DNA of 64,000 bases from Pseudomonas proteolytica (GTDB lineage: Bacteria; Pseudomonadota; Gammaproteobacteria; Pseudomonadales; Pseudomonadaceae), in NCBI RefSeq assembly GCF_007858275.1, contig NZ_VFEV01000008.1, forward strand, positions 108,018 to 172,017, given 5' to 3'. Each line of letters begins with the position of its first letter. Within the stretch, counting starts at the first letter, position 1. A program made the translations under genes and the position numbers. The notes under the pieces were generated by a model. It made no database searches, was not told where the DNA came from, and worked only from the letters and a program-made list of their open reading frames with translations. Shown piece after piece: positions 1 through 9,014 of the stretch.

Positions 1-105
1 CACCAGGGAGGTCAGCACCCCGACGATCACCGCGACAATCAGCGGCGGCGCCGAGAGCACCACCACCAACAGCATGCCTTGCTTGAACAGTACGATCGGT
101 TCCAT
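1..105 (-). CDS. hrcS: Type III secretion export-gate protein HrcS (partial)
   Basis: Only the first 35 codons are inside the window; the gene continues past the left edge. The start is ATG at 105, 7 bases after the hrcR stop. The visible protein starts MEPIVLFKQGMLLVVVL and ends in a hydrophobic stretch (AVIVGVLTSLV), matching the first membrane hairpin of the FliQ/YscS/HrcS family, small (about 88 aa) inner-membrane subunits of the export gate that sit with HrcR and HrcT under the needle. Its place directly after hrcR is the standard order. The family call is firm despite truncation because both sequence and context agree. Confidence 0.85.
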   Translation of the reverse strand, partial: MEPIVLFKQGMLLVVVLSAPPLIVAVIVGVLTSLV

Positions 106-112
106 AGGTCAC

Positions 113-766
113 TCACAGATAAGAAAGGAACAGACTGTCGAGCAGCCGCGACCAACCGGAAACCAAGACGAACAGCAGCAACTTGAGGGGCAGGGAAATG
201 GTCATCGGCGAGACCATCTGCATGCCCAGGGCCAGCAGCAGGTTGGAGACAATCAGGTCGATGACGATAAAGGGGATATAGATCAGGAAACCGATTTCGA
301 ACCCCGCCTGCAATTGTGAAATCACGTAGGCCGGAATCAGCAAGATGAGGTCGTCGCGCTGGGCGTTCTGCGCCATTTCCGGCGGCCACATGCGTGCGGT
401 GTTTTCCAGCAGGTGCGTGAGGACGTCCGGGTCGGTATTGCGGGTCATGAACAGGCGCAGCGGCTCGATGGCCACCAGCCCCGTTTCCTGGAAGCGTTGC
501 ACGCTGCTCAAGTCCACCGGGGCTTGCTTGACGTTCTGGGCGATGGCATACCCTACCGGCGCCATGATAAACAGGGTCGCCGCCAGGGCGATGCCGTTGA
601 GCGCCATGCTCGGCGGCACCTGCTGCACGCCGATGGCGTTACGGGTGATCATCAGCACGATGATAATTTTCAGAAAGGCCGTGCAGACGATCAACAGCAT
701 CGGCATCAAGGCCAGTGCGCCGATGAATAACGCGAGGATTACGGGCTCGACCCCCTGGAACGTCAT
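113..766 (-). CDS. hrcR: Type III secretion export-gate protein HrcR (FliP/YscR family)
   Basis: The 217-aa product has the usual length of HrcR/YscR. It shows an N-terminal membrane segment (about residues 8-30), the conserved core [14 protein letters not shown] followed by [13 protein letters not shown], and a C-terminal hydrophobic pair ending in [12 protein letters not shown]. HrcR forms the pentameric core of the inner-membrane export gate with HrcS and HrcT. The start ATG overlaps the hrcQ stop by 4 bases (ATGA), which points to coupled translation; hrcS follows after 7 bases. It belongs to the hrpJ-led operon transcribed leftward. No oddities seen. Confidence 0.93.
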   Translation of the reverse strand: MTFQGVEPVILALFIGALALMPMLLIVCTAFLKIIIVLMITRNAIGVQQVPPSMALNGIALAATLFIMAPVGYAIAQNVKQAPVDLSSVQRFQETGLVAIEPLRLFMTRNTDPDVLTHLLENTARMWPPEMAQNAQRDDLILLIPAYVISQLQAGFEIGFLIYIPFIVIDLIVSNLLLALGMQMVSPMTISLPLKLLLFVLVSGWSRLLDSLFLSYL

Positions 767-1785
767 CGCGCAAAAATCACACGGGACAGCTGCAAGCCCA
801 GGCGTCCGTCCATCTCCACCAACTGGCCCTGGCCAATCGGCCGATCGCCATAGTAGAGCCCCGCCATGCCGGGGGCGTAGCCCGCGATGCTCAACACCGC
901 ACCGGGCGCAAGGTTGCGCAGTTCCCCGAGCGTCAGGTTCAGGGTGCCACAGCGCACATTCAAGGCCATGCTCAACTCATCGAAAGGCTCATGGCCAAAA
1001 ACATCCACCACGGGTTCATCAAGGTCATGCTCTTCATACCCCGAGTAGTGTTGTGCTGAAAGATCCTCGTCCACAGACGTTTCCTCAGTAGATATAAGTG
1101 TCAGGCCCATTGGCCCTGATTCATCGTCAATGCGCCCATGCAGGCGATGCTTGCCAATCCGTAAATGGCCATTGCCATGCACATCAAAAAAAGCCTGCTC
1201 CAGCATCACCACATCACCGGCACGCAGGCCGCGAACTTGGCTCAGGGGCAGCTTCAAACGCCCCAACGTCGCGGCAATCGTCAGTTGAAACGAGGGCGGT
1301 AATGGCTGGGCCGTGGGTTGCCAGCGCCCCGCATCACACAATGCCAACAGACTTTCGGGAGCCAGCAACAGGTAGCCCACCACCCTGGAGGCACCCAATG
1401 TCACCGTGAGCCGGCAGCCGAAATTCAGTTTTCCAGGGGAGGCCCGCAGCCGCAGATAACCAAACAACGCGCGTACCTGAGGGCTCAAGTGGTGCTGGAA
1501 CAGTTCCCAGAACCAGGAATCCGGATCATTGCCGGCCTCGGCCAGCGTCACCGGGCACTCCCCCAGAAGACTGAACATCGGCCCTGGCTCGCTGAAAGCC
1601 AACAGCCCACAGGCGGTTTCGAAATACAGAGGCGCGGCACTCCTGGGCGCACGACCAGGCTCAAGCAGCAGCTCACCGTGCTGGCCTGTGACCTGAAACG
1701 GCATACGCAGGCCCCGCCCCAGGCGCAGGCGTGCCGCAACCGTGGCGCTTTTGACCAAGGGAATCGCGAGTGCCGGCATGATCAT
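763..1785 (-). CDS. hrcQ: Type III secretion cytoplasmic ring (sorting platform) protein HrcQ, single full-length form
   Basis: The product is 340 aa with an acidic linker (about 226-255, TSVDEDL and EEHDLDEP) and a C-terminal SpoA/FliN-like domain from about residue 265 ([15 protein letters not shown] to QLSRVIFAR). HrcQ/YscQ proteins build the cytoplasmic C-ring or sorting platform that binds the HrcN ATPase complex. In P. syringae the family is split into hrcQa and hrcQb; here one frame spans both halves. A Met codon at residue 226 (ATG at 1110) lies just before the SpoA part and could give a 115-aa C-terminal product, as in other YscQ systems, but its Shine-Dalgarno (AGGG) is weak. The start overlaps the hrpP stop by 4 bases. 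Confidence 0.9.
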   Translation of the reverse strand: MIMPALAIPLVKSATVAARLRLGRGLRMPFQVTGQHGELLLEPGRAPRSAAPLYFETACGLLAFSEPGPMFSLLGECPVTLAEAGNDPDSWFWELFQHHLSPQVRALFGYLRLRASPGKLNFGCRLTVTLGASRVVGYLLLAPESLLALCDAGRWQPTAQPLPPSFQLTIAATLGRLKLPLSQVRGLRAGDVVMLEQAFFDVHGNGHLRIGKHRLHGRIDDESGPMGLTLISTEETSVDEDLSAQHYSGYEEHDLDEPVVDVFGHEPFDELSMALNVRCGTLNLTLGELRNLAPGAVLSIAGYAPGMAGLYYGDRPIGQGQLVEMDGRLGLQLSRVIFAR

Positions 1786-2240
1786 GCCGCGCCCACATGG
1801 ACCAGGTGTAACGCGACAGGCGCGCCCAGGGCATCGGCCAGACGCTCCTCACAGCGCTCGCGCACACCGCCCAGCCAACGCGCGGCAAGCTCCTGCTCGG
1901 CCGCCAGCTCGATGTTCCACAGCCCCTGCTCACGGCGCACACTGGCGCTGATCCGCCCCAGGCGCGGCAAGTAAAGTACCGCCTGCAGCGGCCATTGCGC
2001 GCTGCCATGAATCCGGGGGGCCAATTGCGCCGTCATCGCCTCGATCATCAAGGAATCGCCCGCCACCCCGGCGGCCGTTGCCGAGGTGCCGTAGCCTGCC
2101 CCCTCGCCATCACTGTCCAGCAGTTGCGCAAATAACCGCCCCTGCTCCCAAGGTACGACCCCCGACGGTTGAGGCTCCTGTTCCGCTCGTGGATCGCGCG
2201 GGCGCGGGCGTTCAGGTTTGCTTGCTTGGACTTGGGTCAT
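1782..2240 (-). CDS. hrpP: Type III secretion substrate-specificity/needle-length protein HrpP
   Basis: I take ATG at 2240 as the start because it forms an ATGA overlap with the hrpO stop, giving 152 aa; an upstream Met at 2312 would need a long overlap with hrpO. The N-terminal third is low-complexity and charged (SKPERPRPRDPRAEQEPQ), typical of secreted switch proteins. The C-terminal part (about 75-152, from LAPRIHGSAQWPLQAV to LHLVHVGAA) fits the T3S4 domain of the HrpP/YscP/FliK group, which switches export from needle or pilus subunits to later substrates. Position between hrpO and hrcQ supports the call. Sequence conservation in this family is low, so context carries weight. Confidence 0.8.
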   Translation of the reverse strand: MTQVQASKPERPRPRDPRAEQEPQPSGVVPWEQGRLFAQLLDSDGEGAGYGTSATAAGVAGDSLMIEAMTAQLAPRIHGSAQWPLQAVLYLPRLGRISASVRREQGLWNIELAAEQELAARWLGGVRERCEERLADALGAPVALHLVHVGAA

Positions 2241-2662
2241 AGTTCTTCCTGTACCTCTTCCTGCCTCAATAAAACCGACAACTCCTGGAGTTTCTCGACC
2301 TCTCGCAAGCATTGGCTCACCTGTTTCTGCGCGCTGGCGATCTGCACCACGTGCTCCTCCCGCTGGTCATGCAATTGACCCAACTGGCCTTCTTCGCGCC
2401 GGGTCCCAGCGGACAAGGTGCGCTCTTGGAGGCTCCAGGCCTTGAGTTGCTGCAACGAGAGCACCTGGCCTTGATGCTTATCCAGCAACTCGGCGGTTTT
2501 CTCGATCTCCTGCAGGCGCGTTTGCTCAAGCGCCGCCTGTGCCTGCTGGATTTGCACCAACAGGGCTTGCTGATGCCGCTTGGCTTCACGCAACGCGCGC
2601 TCGGCGCGGTCTGCCCGATGCCGACGTAGTCGCCGCAAGGTGTCGATTTCAGAAAGGGACAT
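2237..2662 (-). CDS. hrpO: Type III secretion central stalk protein HrpO (YscO/FliJ-like)
   Basis: The 141-aa protein is almost entirely predicted helix with heptad-like spacing of Leu/Ala and many Gln, Glu and Arg residues (for example RRLRRHRADRAERALREAK), that is, a coiled coil. This, its size and its position right after the ATPase gene match HrpO/YscO/FliJ, the stalk that couples HrcN to the HrcV export gate and recycles chaperones. The start lies 14 bases inside the end of hrcN, and the stop overlaps the hrpP start (ATGA). Confidence 0.82.
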   Translation of the reverse strand: MSLSEIDTLRRLRRHRADRAERALREAKRHQQALLVQIQQAQAALEQTRLQEIEKTAELLDKHQGQVLSLQQLKAWSLQERTLSAGTRREEGQLGQLHDQREEHVVQIASAQKQVSQCLREVEKLQELSVLLRQEEVQEEL

Positions 2663-4007
2663 GGGTGGTCAGGCTCATCAGTTGCTCGAGTGTCAACGGC
2701 ATCGGCGCGGGTTCGCGCAAGTCCTGGCGCAGAAAGCCGTCTACCGCCTGGCGACTGTCCACCGCCATATCAGTCAGGGCATCGCTGCCCGGTTGGTACT
2801 CGCCCAACTTGAGCATCAACTCAATCTGCTGATACGCCGATAACAAGCGGCGCAGCGCGGTGCCGGCCTGGATGTGCGCGGGCTCGGCGACGTTGCTCAG
2901 AATCCGCGACAGGCTGGCCAGCACATCCACCGCCGGGTAGTGGCCGCGCTCGGCCAGTTTGCGCGACAAGACGATATGGCCATCAAGCAGCGAGCGCACT
3001 TCATCGGCCACCGGATCGCTCATGGAGTCCTGCTCGATAAGTACGGTGTAGATCGCCGTGATCACCCCTTCGCGGGTCAACCCGGCACGTTCCACCAGAC
3101 GTGGCAGCAAGCTGTATACCGAAGGCGGCAGACCGCCACGCCCCAGCGGTTCGCCAGCGGCCAGGCCGATTTCACGCTGGGCCCGGGCAAAACGGGTCAG
3201 GGAGTCGATCAGCAGCAGGACCCGTTTGCCCTGGCGTCGATAGCCTTCAGCCAATGCCGTGGCGGTGAAGGCGGCGCGGGCGCGCTCCATGCTTGAGCGG
3301 TCGGACGTCGCGCACACCAGCACCGCCTTGGCGCGCAGTTGATCGTCCAGTTCGTGATCGAGAAACTCGCGCAGCTCGCGGCCACGCTCACCAATCAGGC
3401 CGAACACAATCACATCACAGTCAACGTTACGCGCGATCTCCGCGAGCAAGGTGGTCTTGCCACAACCGGCGCCCGCAAACAAACCAACGCGCTGGCCTTC
3501 GCCCAGGGTCAACAGACCATCGATCGAGCGCACCCCGGTGGCCAGTGCCCGGTGGATACGCGGCCGCTCGGTGGGCAAGGGCGCCTCGCACAACACCAGG
3601 CTGGTGTCATCGGCGTGCGCCTCGACGAAGGCGCTGGCGCCCTCCCCCGTAATCGGGCGCCCAAAGCCATCCAGCACCTGGCCCAACAGTTCATCACTGA
3701 CGCGTACCCGGTGCGAGACGCCCAACTGTTCGACACTGGCGCCCACCCGCACGCCTTCAAGATTGCCCAGGGCACTGAGCACCGCATCCTGCTGATCGAA
3801 ACCGATGATCTCGGCCAGCATGTAATCGCCGGTGGACTTTTCAACCTGGCACAAATCACCGATACGCGCCTGGGGCAAACGGCATTGCAGCAACATGCCG
3901 TTGACGCGCTGGATACGCCCGCGCACCGAGACCGGCGCAAAGCTGGCCAGCGCCTGCGCCCGGTCCTGCTGCCAGGCCTCCAGGCGCGCCTGCAGGTCGG
4001 CACTCAC
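2649..4007 (-). CDS. hrcN: Type III secretion ATPase HrcN
   Basis: The product (about 452 aa) is an F1-beta-like ATPase of the FliI/YscN family that unfolds and feeds substrates to the export gate. Visible marks are the Walker A loop GLFAGAGCGKTTLL, the following GERGRELREF motif, the Walker B LLLIDSLTRFARAQRE and the C-terminal helical domain. I prefer GTG at 4007, which overlaps the hrpQ stop as GTGA; a TTG one codon earlier is also possible. The gene order hrpQ-hrcN-hrpO is that of Hrp1-type clusters. Confidence 0.95.
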   Translation of the reverse strand: MSADLQARLEAWQQDRAQALASFAPVSVRGRIQRVNGMLLQCRLPQARIGDLCQVEKSTGDYMLAEIIGFDQQDAVLSALGNLEGVRVGASVEQLGVSHRVRVSDELLGQVLDGFGRPITGEGASAFVEAHADDTSLVLCEAPLPTERPRIHRALATGVRSIDGLLTLGEGQRVGLFAGAGCGKTTLLAEIARNVDCDVIVFGLIGERGRELREFLDHELDDQLRAKAVLVCATSDRSSMERARAAFTATALAEGYRRQGKRVLLLIDSLTRFARAQREIGLAAGEPLGRGGLPPSVYSLLPRLVERAGLTREGVITAIYTVLIEQDSMSDPVADEVRSLLDGHIVLSRKLAERGHYPAVDVLASLSRILSNVAEPAHIQAGTALRRLLSAYQQIELMLKLGEYQPGSDALTDMAVDSRQAVDGFLRQDLREPAPMPLTLEQLMSLTTHVPF

Positions 4008-4909
4008 CAACGCACCTCATAACGCTGTACGCCGTCGAACACCACCTTGGTGTTATCGATCAGGACCAATCGCAAGCCATCCACTTCGTCTCCCACAAAC
4101 AGCCGATTGCCTTCATCCAGGACCACATGGCCATTGGGCCCGCCGACGATCTGCAGAATCTTGAAAGGGAGTGCCGTGCTACGCTCCTTGACCCGGCTGA
4201 TCACTGGCACAGACGTATCGAACTGCTCACCAAAACGATTGAGCATGCGCGACACCAATCCCATCTCTTCCTGGGCCACGTCCCCTTCCAATGTCACCTG
4301 GTCATTGATCACCTGCAGGCGGATGCGATTGCCCAGTTCACGTTCGTTGAGCATTTTCAGCAGTTGCTGGCGTACTTCGTAGGCCGAACCCAGCTCGTTT
4401 TTCTGAGTTGGCGCGGCCATCAACGACGCCTGGGCCTCATGCTCTCCAGTGGTCGCCAGGCCCACCACCATGATGATGGCTGCGATCACCAGCACCAGGC
4501 TGATCAGGCGCTTCTGCTGCGCCCCGGATATCGACGACAACATCAGCGCCGGTGCAGCCTCATTCACCGACCTGGCCGCTGGCGCGATGGGCATGGCAGC
4601 CGGGGCTTGCGGCCAGGGCTGATCGGCCAGGGTGACGCACAGTCGAACATTGCCCAGGGCAAAAGGAACGCCCAGTGCCAGGTCGGCAATCTGTGCCAGG
4701 AGCTGACCGTCACTGGCCCGCACCAACCCTTCTTGAGCCTGGACCGACCAGTGCTGCTCAATACATCGCAGCAGCACATGGCGCTCGGCAATCCCTTCGT
4801 CATACAGCGAAAGGTCGGCATCCGGATGCGCACCAATACTCCATTGCCCGCCGAACAACGGCAACGCCGCGCCCTGGCGCGAACCATCAAGCACACGTAG
4901 CTCAAACAT
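4004..4909 (-). CDS. hrpQ: Type III secretion inner-membrane ring protein HrpQ (YscD family)
   Basis: The 301-aa product has an N-terminal FHA-like domain (about 1-95; RVLDGSRQGAALPLFGGQWSIG), a single transmembrane segment near 137-155 (LISLVLVIAAIIMVVGLAT), and a periplasmic part with a BON-like ring-building motif (IRLQVINDQVTLEGDV). That order is typical of YscD/PrgH/HrpQ outer ring components of the inner-membrane base. It is short compared with YscD (about 420 aa), as expected for the Hrp branch. A 69-base gap separates it from hrcV. Confidence 0.85.
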   Translation of the reverse strand: MFELRVLDGSRQGAALPLFGGQWSIGAHPDADLSLYDEGIAERHVLLRCIEQHWSVQAQEGLVRASDGQLLAQIADLALGVPFALGNVRLCVTLADQPWPQAPAAMPIAPAARSVNEAAPALMLSSISGAQQKRLISLVLVIAAIIMVVGLATTGEHEAQASLMAAPTQKNELGSAYEVRQQLLKMLNERELGNRIRLQVINDQVTLEGDVAQEEMGLVSRMLNRFGEQFDTSVPVISRVKERSTALPFKILQIVGGPNGHVVLDEGNRLFVGDEVDGLRLVLIDNTKVVFDGVQRYEVRW

Positions 4910-4978
4910 CGCCAGGCCTCATGAACGTTGCAATGACAGTGACGTGTTCAACAGCCTGCACAACCACCCCAGACGTGC

Positions 4979-7075
4979 TCATGCCACCTCCTCGCGCAAC
5001 AGATTGTCCTGGGCAAGATCAAAGCGCCCCGACACCTTGACCTTGGACGAAGCGCTGAGCTCGGCGAACGACAGGACCGGTACATGGTTGAACTCTTCCA
5101 ACAGCAAGGTGCGCATGGGACTGCGCAAATCCTGTGCAACCAGCAGCACACTTTTGCTCTTGGGGCGCACGACAAAGGCTTGCTTGAGCAGGCTGACCAG
5201 CGCCGCACTGCTTTCGTTATCCAGGGAAAAGAACACACCCGTCTGGGTCTGGCGCAGGGCATCGCGCAACACGTTTTCGGTGTGGGGCGACAACAGCCAG
5301 GCATGCAGGCCGTCGGCTTCGCTGTACTGGTGAAGAATCTGCGACTTGAGGGCAATGCGCGCATAGTCGGTCAGGGCTTCCGGTTCACGTTCATGCTGAC
5401 CGTGTTCGATCAGGGCCTCGACAATCAGCCGCACGGCCCGCAGCGGTACGCCTTCGCCGGCCAGGCGCTGCAACACCGATGAGAACCGCGAAAGCGGCAT
5501 GATCCGTTGCAGTTCCTGCACCAGCTCCGGCTGATTGAACTCCAGCCAACTGAGAATCGCCTTGCTCTCCTGGATGCCGAGGAACTGCGGGCCGCTGAGC
5601 AACATGGCCCGGGTCATCCGCTCCTGAAGCAGGCTGTACGCCGTCGAGCGCGCCAAGTGTTCATCGGCAAGCACAGGGTCGTCGGGCGCAAACCACACCC
5701 AGTCCTGTTCATCGCGCTCGGCCAGGCCCCTGCTCCCGCTTTCTGGATCCGCTGCCAGTGCCGCAAGCTCCACGCCAACCCAGTCACCGAGCGTGGCCTT
5801 CAACAGGGGCACTTCGTGCACGCAGAAGCGAAATTCATCGTCGGCCAACGCCGGCGCAAACTCGACTTCAAATGGCGGTAACGTCAAGCCAATCTGGGTC
5901 ACCAGGCTGTTGCGGCTCTGGCGCACGCCGTGGATGACCTCCGTCACCAGCGGGCTGTTCTGCAGGGCCAGCGGAAACTGCAACAGGTAGGGGCGCGACG
6001 GATCAAAACCGCGCAGGTCCTCCACCCCGTTTTGCTCAGGCGGGACGGTATCGGTAACCGGCTCCTGTGATTTTTCCTCACGCTGGCGCTGGCGCATCAG
6101 GTAATAACCCAGGCTGCCAGTCATCAGCGAAATCAGGATAAACACCACCGTGGGCATCCCCGGCAACGCCGCAAAAGCAAGCATGCCGACCGAAGCGATC
6201 ATCCAGCTCTTGGGTTCACTGGTCATTTGCCGGGCAATTTCGGCGCCCATGTTGTTGCTGCCCTTGCTGCGCCCGGACGGGGCCACACGGGTGATAATCA
6301 TGCCGGCAGTCAGCGAGATCAGCAGGGCCGGAATCTGCGCGATCAGGCCATCACCAATGGTCAATACCGAGTACAACGCCATGGAGTCGCCGGCGCTCAT
6401 GCCATGCTGGAACATGCCGGTGGCAAAACCACCCAGCAAGTTGATCACCACAATGATCAACCCCGCGATGGCGTCTCCCTTGACGAACTTCATCGCGCCG
6501 TCCATGGCCCCGAACAGCTGGCTTTCACGCGACAGCTGCTCACGCTTGTCCCGGGCCTGGTTGCCGTCGATCAGCCCGGCACGCAGGTCGCTGTCGATGG
6601 ACATTTGCTTGCCGGGCATCGCGTCCAGGCTAAAGCGTGCAGCCACTTCCGCGACCCGTTCCGAGCCCTTGGTAATGACCAGGAAGTTGACCAGGGTCAG
6701 GATCATGAAGATCACCAACCCCACCGCCAGATTGCCGCCCACCACAAAGTTGCCGAACGCCTCGACAATGTCACCGGCGTCCTGCTCCAGCAGGATCAGG
6801 CGTGTGGTCGCAATCGACAACGCCAGGCGAAACATCGTGGTCAACAGCAGAATCGATGGAAACGAAGAAAAGGCTAGCGGCCCCGGCAAATACAACGCCA
6901 GCACGATCAACAGGCACGAAATACAAATATTGAGGGCAATCAGGATATCCACCAGCCAGGTGGGCAACGGCACGATAAAGATAAACACGATGGCCATGAC
7001 CACCACCGCGCCCAGCACCTCGGCGCGTTGTGCAACCTTCAGCAGCAACGCATTGATTGCCCGCAACGCACTCAT
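4979..7075 (-). CDS. hrcV: Type III secretion export-gate protein HrcV (FlhA family)
   Basis: The product (about 698 aa) has the N-terminal multi-pass membrane half with the FHIPEP signature region (TKGSERVAEVAARFSLDAM, then GKQMSIDSDLRAG) and a large cytoplasmic C-terminal half starting near residue 355. This nonameric gate receives chaperone-substrate complexes. I choose ATG at 7075 because it overlaps the hrpJ stop as ATGA; an ATG at 7093 would add six residues. It is the second gene of the operon. Confidence 0.94.
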   Translation of the reverse strand: MSALRAINALLLKVAQRAEVLGAVVVMAIVFIFIVPLPTWLVDILIALNICISCLLIVLALYLPGPLAFSSFPSILLLTTMFRLALSIATTRLILLEQDAGDIVEAFGNFVVGGNLAVGLVIFMILTLVNFLVITKGSERVAEVAARFSLDAMPGKQMSIDSDLRAGLIDGNQARDKREQLSRESQLFGAMDGAMKFVKGDAIAGLIIVVINLLGGFATGMFQHGMSAGDSMALYSVLTIGDGLIAQIPALLISLTAGMIITRVAPSGRSKGSNNMGAEIARQMTSEPKSWMIASVGMLAFAALPGMPTVVFILISLMTGSLGYYLMRQRQREEKSQEPVTDTVPPEQNGVEDLRGFDPSRPYLLQFPLALQNSPLVTEVIHGVRQSRNSLVTQIGLTLPPFEVEFAPALADDEFRFCVHEVPLLKATLGDWVGVELAALAADPESGSRGLAERDEQDWVWFAPDDPVLADEHLARSTAYSLLQERMTRAMLLSGPQFLGIQESKAILSWLEFNQPELVQELQRIMPLSRFSSVLQRLAGEGVPLRAVRLIVEALIEHGQHEREPEALTDYARIALKSQILHQYSEADGLHAWLLSPHTENVLRDALRQTQTGVFFSLDNESSAALVSLLKQAFVVRPKSKSVLLVAQDLRSPMRTLLLEEFNHVPVLSFAELSASSKVKVSGRFDLAQDNLLREEVA

Positions 7076-8163
7076 GCCTTCAATCCCGGCCACGTGTGGG
7101 TATGGCGCGAGCCACGCTCCTGCGCGGCGTATTCAAGCAGCACGTGCTTGTAGCTGTTCAACGCTTCTTCGCGCCGTCTTGCATCACACCACCAGGCCAG
7201 GGGCAGGGCCTTGAGTTCCGGGAAAAAGGCACTGAGGCCACTCAACTGATGAGCCAGCTGACTGCCGCCCAAATCCCGGGCCAGGTGTTTGATTTCCTGG
7301 GAGGAAAGACCACCGGCCGCATACCCCAGCAAGCGTTGCAACAAGCCCACCGGATCCAGCTGCAGTTCGGGGTACAGAAGCAGGGATTGCCCGATCAACG
7401 CCTTGCAGCGCGCGAGCACACCACTCAATCGACTGCAATCGTTGAGGCCCAGCAGCAAGGTTCGCAACTGGCCCCGGTCGACCGACGAGGTCTGTGCCGC
7501 AACATCATCGGCCAGGGCCCGGCGTATCAGCTTCAACCCGGACGCAAAGTCCCCTTCACCGAACAGCCCCAGCAATGATTGCATCAGGGTCGCCAGCGAT
7601 TGGCTCGTGACCACGCTGGTGTAATACATGCTGCGTACAGCCTGGCGCAGCTGCGGGTCATCCGTGCCCGCCTGCAGCGCCAACGCGGTATTCAGCCCCG
7701 CCTGGATCTGTGGCTTGTAATCGGCCTCCAGGCCAGCCAGGGAAGTGCGCGCCAGGCTCGCCTCTGCGGTGCGGCCCTCGGCATCCGCCTGCAGCGCCAC
7801 GTGCTTGAGCACCACATAGGCCCGCGCGGGGTCGTTGCCGGTGATGTCCATCATCTTGCCGACCCCGCCACCGAGCAGCAGCTGGACCCTGACATTGCGG
7901 GCGATGGTCGCCATTTTCGCCTGGGCCGGGTGACCCAATTGCTCATAGAGCTGGGTCAGTTGCTCGACCGCCGGGATGCGCAAGCCTAGTTGGCGCTGCC
8001 CCAACGCCCGGGCGTTGAGTTCGACCTCTTGGCTGAACAGCACACTGAGATCGTCCGCAACGGGGGCGCTTATCGGCGAAGACAGCCCACTTTCAATCCG
8101 TGCCGGTGCCGGTTGATTCAGGTGCGCGGAATTTTGCACATCTAGGTTGGGATCGACTTTCAT
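7072..8163 (-). CDS. hrpJ: Type III secretion gatekeeper HrpJ (YopN/LcrE/HrpJ family)
   Basis: The 363-aa protein is the first gene of the operon. It has a polar N-terminus (SAHLNQPAPARIESGLSSP), as expected for a secreted gatekeeper, then helical YopN/HrpJ-type repeats (EQLTQLYEQLGHPAQAKMATIA; GGVGKMMDITGNDPARAYVV) and a C-terminal TyeA-like part. Such proteins control the order of secretion of translocators and effectors. The start ATG at 8163 lies about 30 bases downstream of the hrp box, leaving a short leader; no strong Shine-Dalgarno is visible. Confidence 0.87.
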   Translation of the reverse strand: MKVDPNLDVQNSAHLNQPAPARIESGLSSPISAPVADDLSVLFSQEVELNARALGQRQLGLRIPAVEQLTQLYEQLGHPAQAKMATIARNVRVQLLLGGGVGKMMDITGNDPARAYVVLKHVALQADAEGRTAEASLARTSLAGLEADYKPQIQAGLNTALALQAGTDDPQLRQAVRSMYYTSVVTSQSLATLMQSLLGLFGEGDFASGLKLIRRALADDVAAQTSSVDRGQLRTLLLGLNDCSRLSGVLARCKALIGQSLLLYPELQLDPVGLLQRLLGYAAGGLSSQEIKHLARDLGGSQLAHQLSGLSAFFPELKALPLAWWCDARRREEALNSYKHVLLEYAAQERGSRHTHTWPGLKA

Positions 8164-8193
8164 GGAAATGCCATAGCAAGAGATTCGTATCCT

Positions 8194-8222
8194 TGTGTGG
8201 CTGGAAGGCCCGATCCGGTTCC
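8194..8222 (-). promoter_or_regulatory. hrp box (HrpL-dependent promoter) of the hrpJ operon
   Basis: Reading the minus strand, GGAACC (8222-8217), a 16-base spacer and CCACACA (8200-8194) match the HrpL promoter consensus GGAACC-N15/16-CCACNNA exactly. It sits about 30 bases upstream of the hrpJ ATG, correctly oriented for the whole hrpJ-to-hrcS operon. Confidence 0.93.
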
Positions 8223-8356
8223 ATCTTCATGCGCTTCCCATGGCCCATGAAAATACCCGCACAAATCCACGATGCTCTGCGCAAGCTATTGCACAAAAAA
8301 CACCTAAAACAAGATATTTCCTTATATTTATCAAATAGATATCTACATATTCCGTT

Positions 8357-8373
8357 TGGCACAAGCGGTGCTA
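8357..8373 (+). promoter_or_regulatory. Sigma-54 promoter of hrpL
   Basis: TGGCACAAGCGGTGCTA carries the invariant GG (8358-8359) and GC (8370-8371) separated by exactly 10 bases, matching the sigma-54 (-24/-12) consensus TGGCAC-N5-TTGCW. It lies about 50 bases upstream of the hrpL start, behind an AT-rich stretch (8290-8350) that could bend or bind IHF. In P. syringae hrpL is likewise sigma-54 dependent through HrpR/HrpS; no such activator gene is in the window. Confidence 0.88.
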
Positions 8374-8424
8374 ACAGGGTTCTCGTCGAAACCATTTCGA
8401 CCGTTTTTACCCTGAGGAAAAATC

Positions 8425-8976
8425 ATGGATATCCCAATCAGTGTTTTAGTCAATCTTCCCCGTGACCCTAGCCAATCCATCCAAGATCTGTCCGACGAGC
8501 ACCACAAACGCCTGCGCCGGTTCATTCATAAACGCGTACTGAACCCGGAGGATGCGGACGATATCCTGCAACTGACGTATCTGGAGGCATGGCGTAACCG
8601 CCATCACTTCAGCGCGCAGGCGTCCCTGAGCACCTGGATGTGCGGGATCGCGCTGAATTTGATCCGCAATCACTTTCGCCGGCTCTATGCCAAGCCGGTG
8701 CATTGCGAGTTCGATGAATCGTTGTCCCACGGACACAACGAAGAGCAGGACCTGGCGCGCCAATTCGAGATCAGCCGCCGGCTGGAAAACACCCTCAATG
8801 CGATCCAGCACCTGCCCCTGGAAATGCGCAACACCTTGTATGCCTCACTGGAAACCGACGGCAGCTACCAGGACACCGCCGATGCCCTGGCGATTCCGAT
8901 CGGTACCGTCCGTTCCCGCCTGTCCCGGGCACGGGAACAACTGAAACGCGCGACAAACTCTCACCCGTTCCAGTAG
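8425..8976 (+). CDS. hrpL: ECF sigma factor HrpL, master regulator of type III secretion
   Basis: The 183-aa protein has ECF sigma region 2 (RRFIHKRVLNPEDADDILQ, with LTYLEAWRNR) and region 4 (LPLEMRNTLYASLETDGSY, then IPIGTVRSRLSRAREQLKRA). Together with the divergent hrpJ operon and its hrp box this identifies HrpL, which directs RNA polymerase to hrp-box promoters. The start ATG has a good Shine-Dalgarno (GAGGA) about 7 bases upstream. It is transcribed toward the convergent MFS gene. Confidence 0.92.
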   Translation: MDIPISVLVNLPRDPSQSIQDLSDEHHKRLRRFIHKRVLNPEDADDILQLTYLEAWRNRHHFSAQASLSTWMCGIALNLIRNHFRRLYAKPVHCEFDESLSHGHNEEQDLARQFEISRRLENTLNAIQHLPLEMRNTLYASLETDGSYQDTADALAIPIGTVRSRLSRAREQLKRATNSHPFQ

Positions 8977-9014
8977 GAGAGGGACCGCCCAGGGATAGGG
9001 CCAACCTTCCGGTT

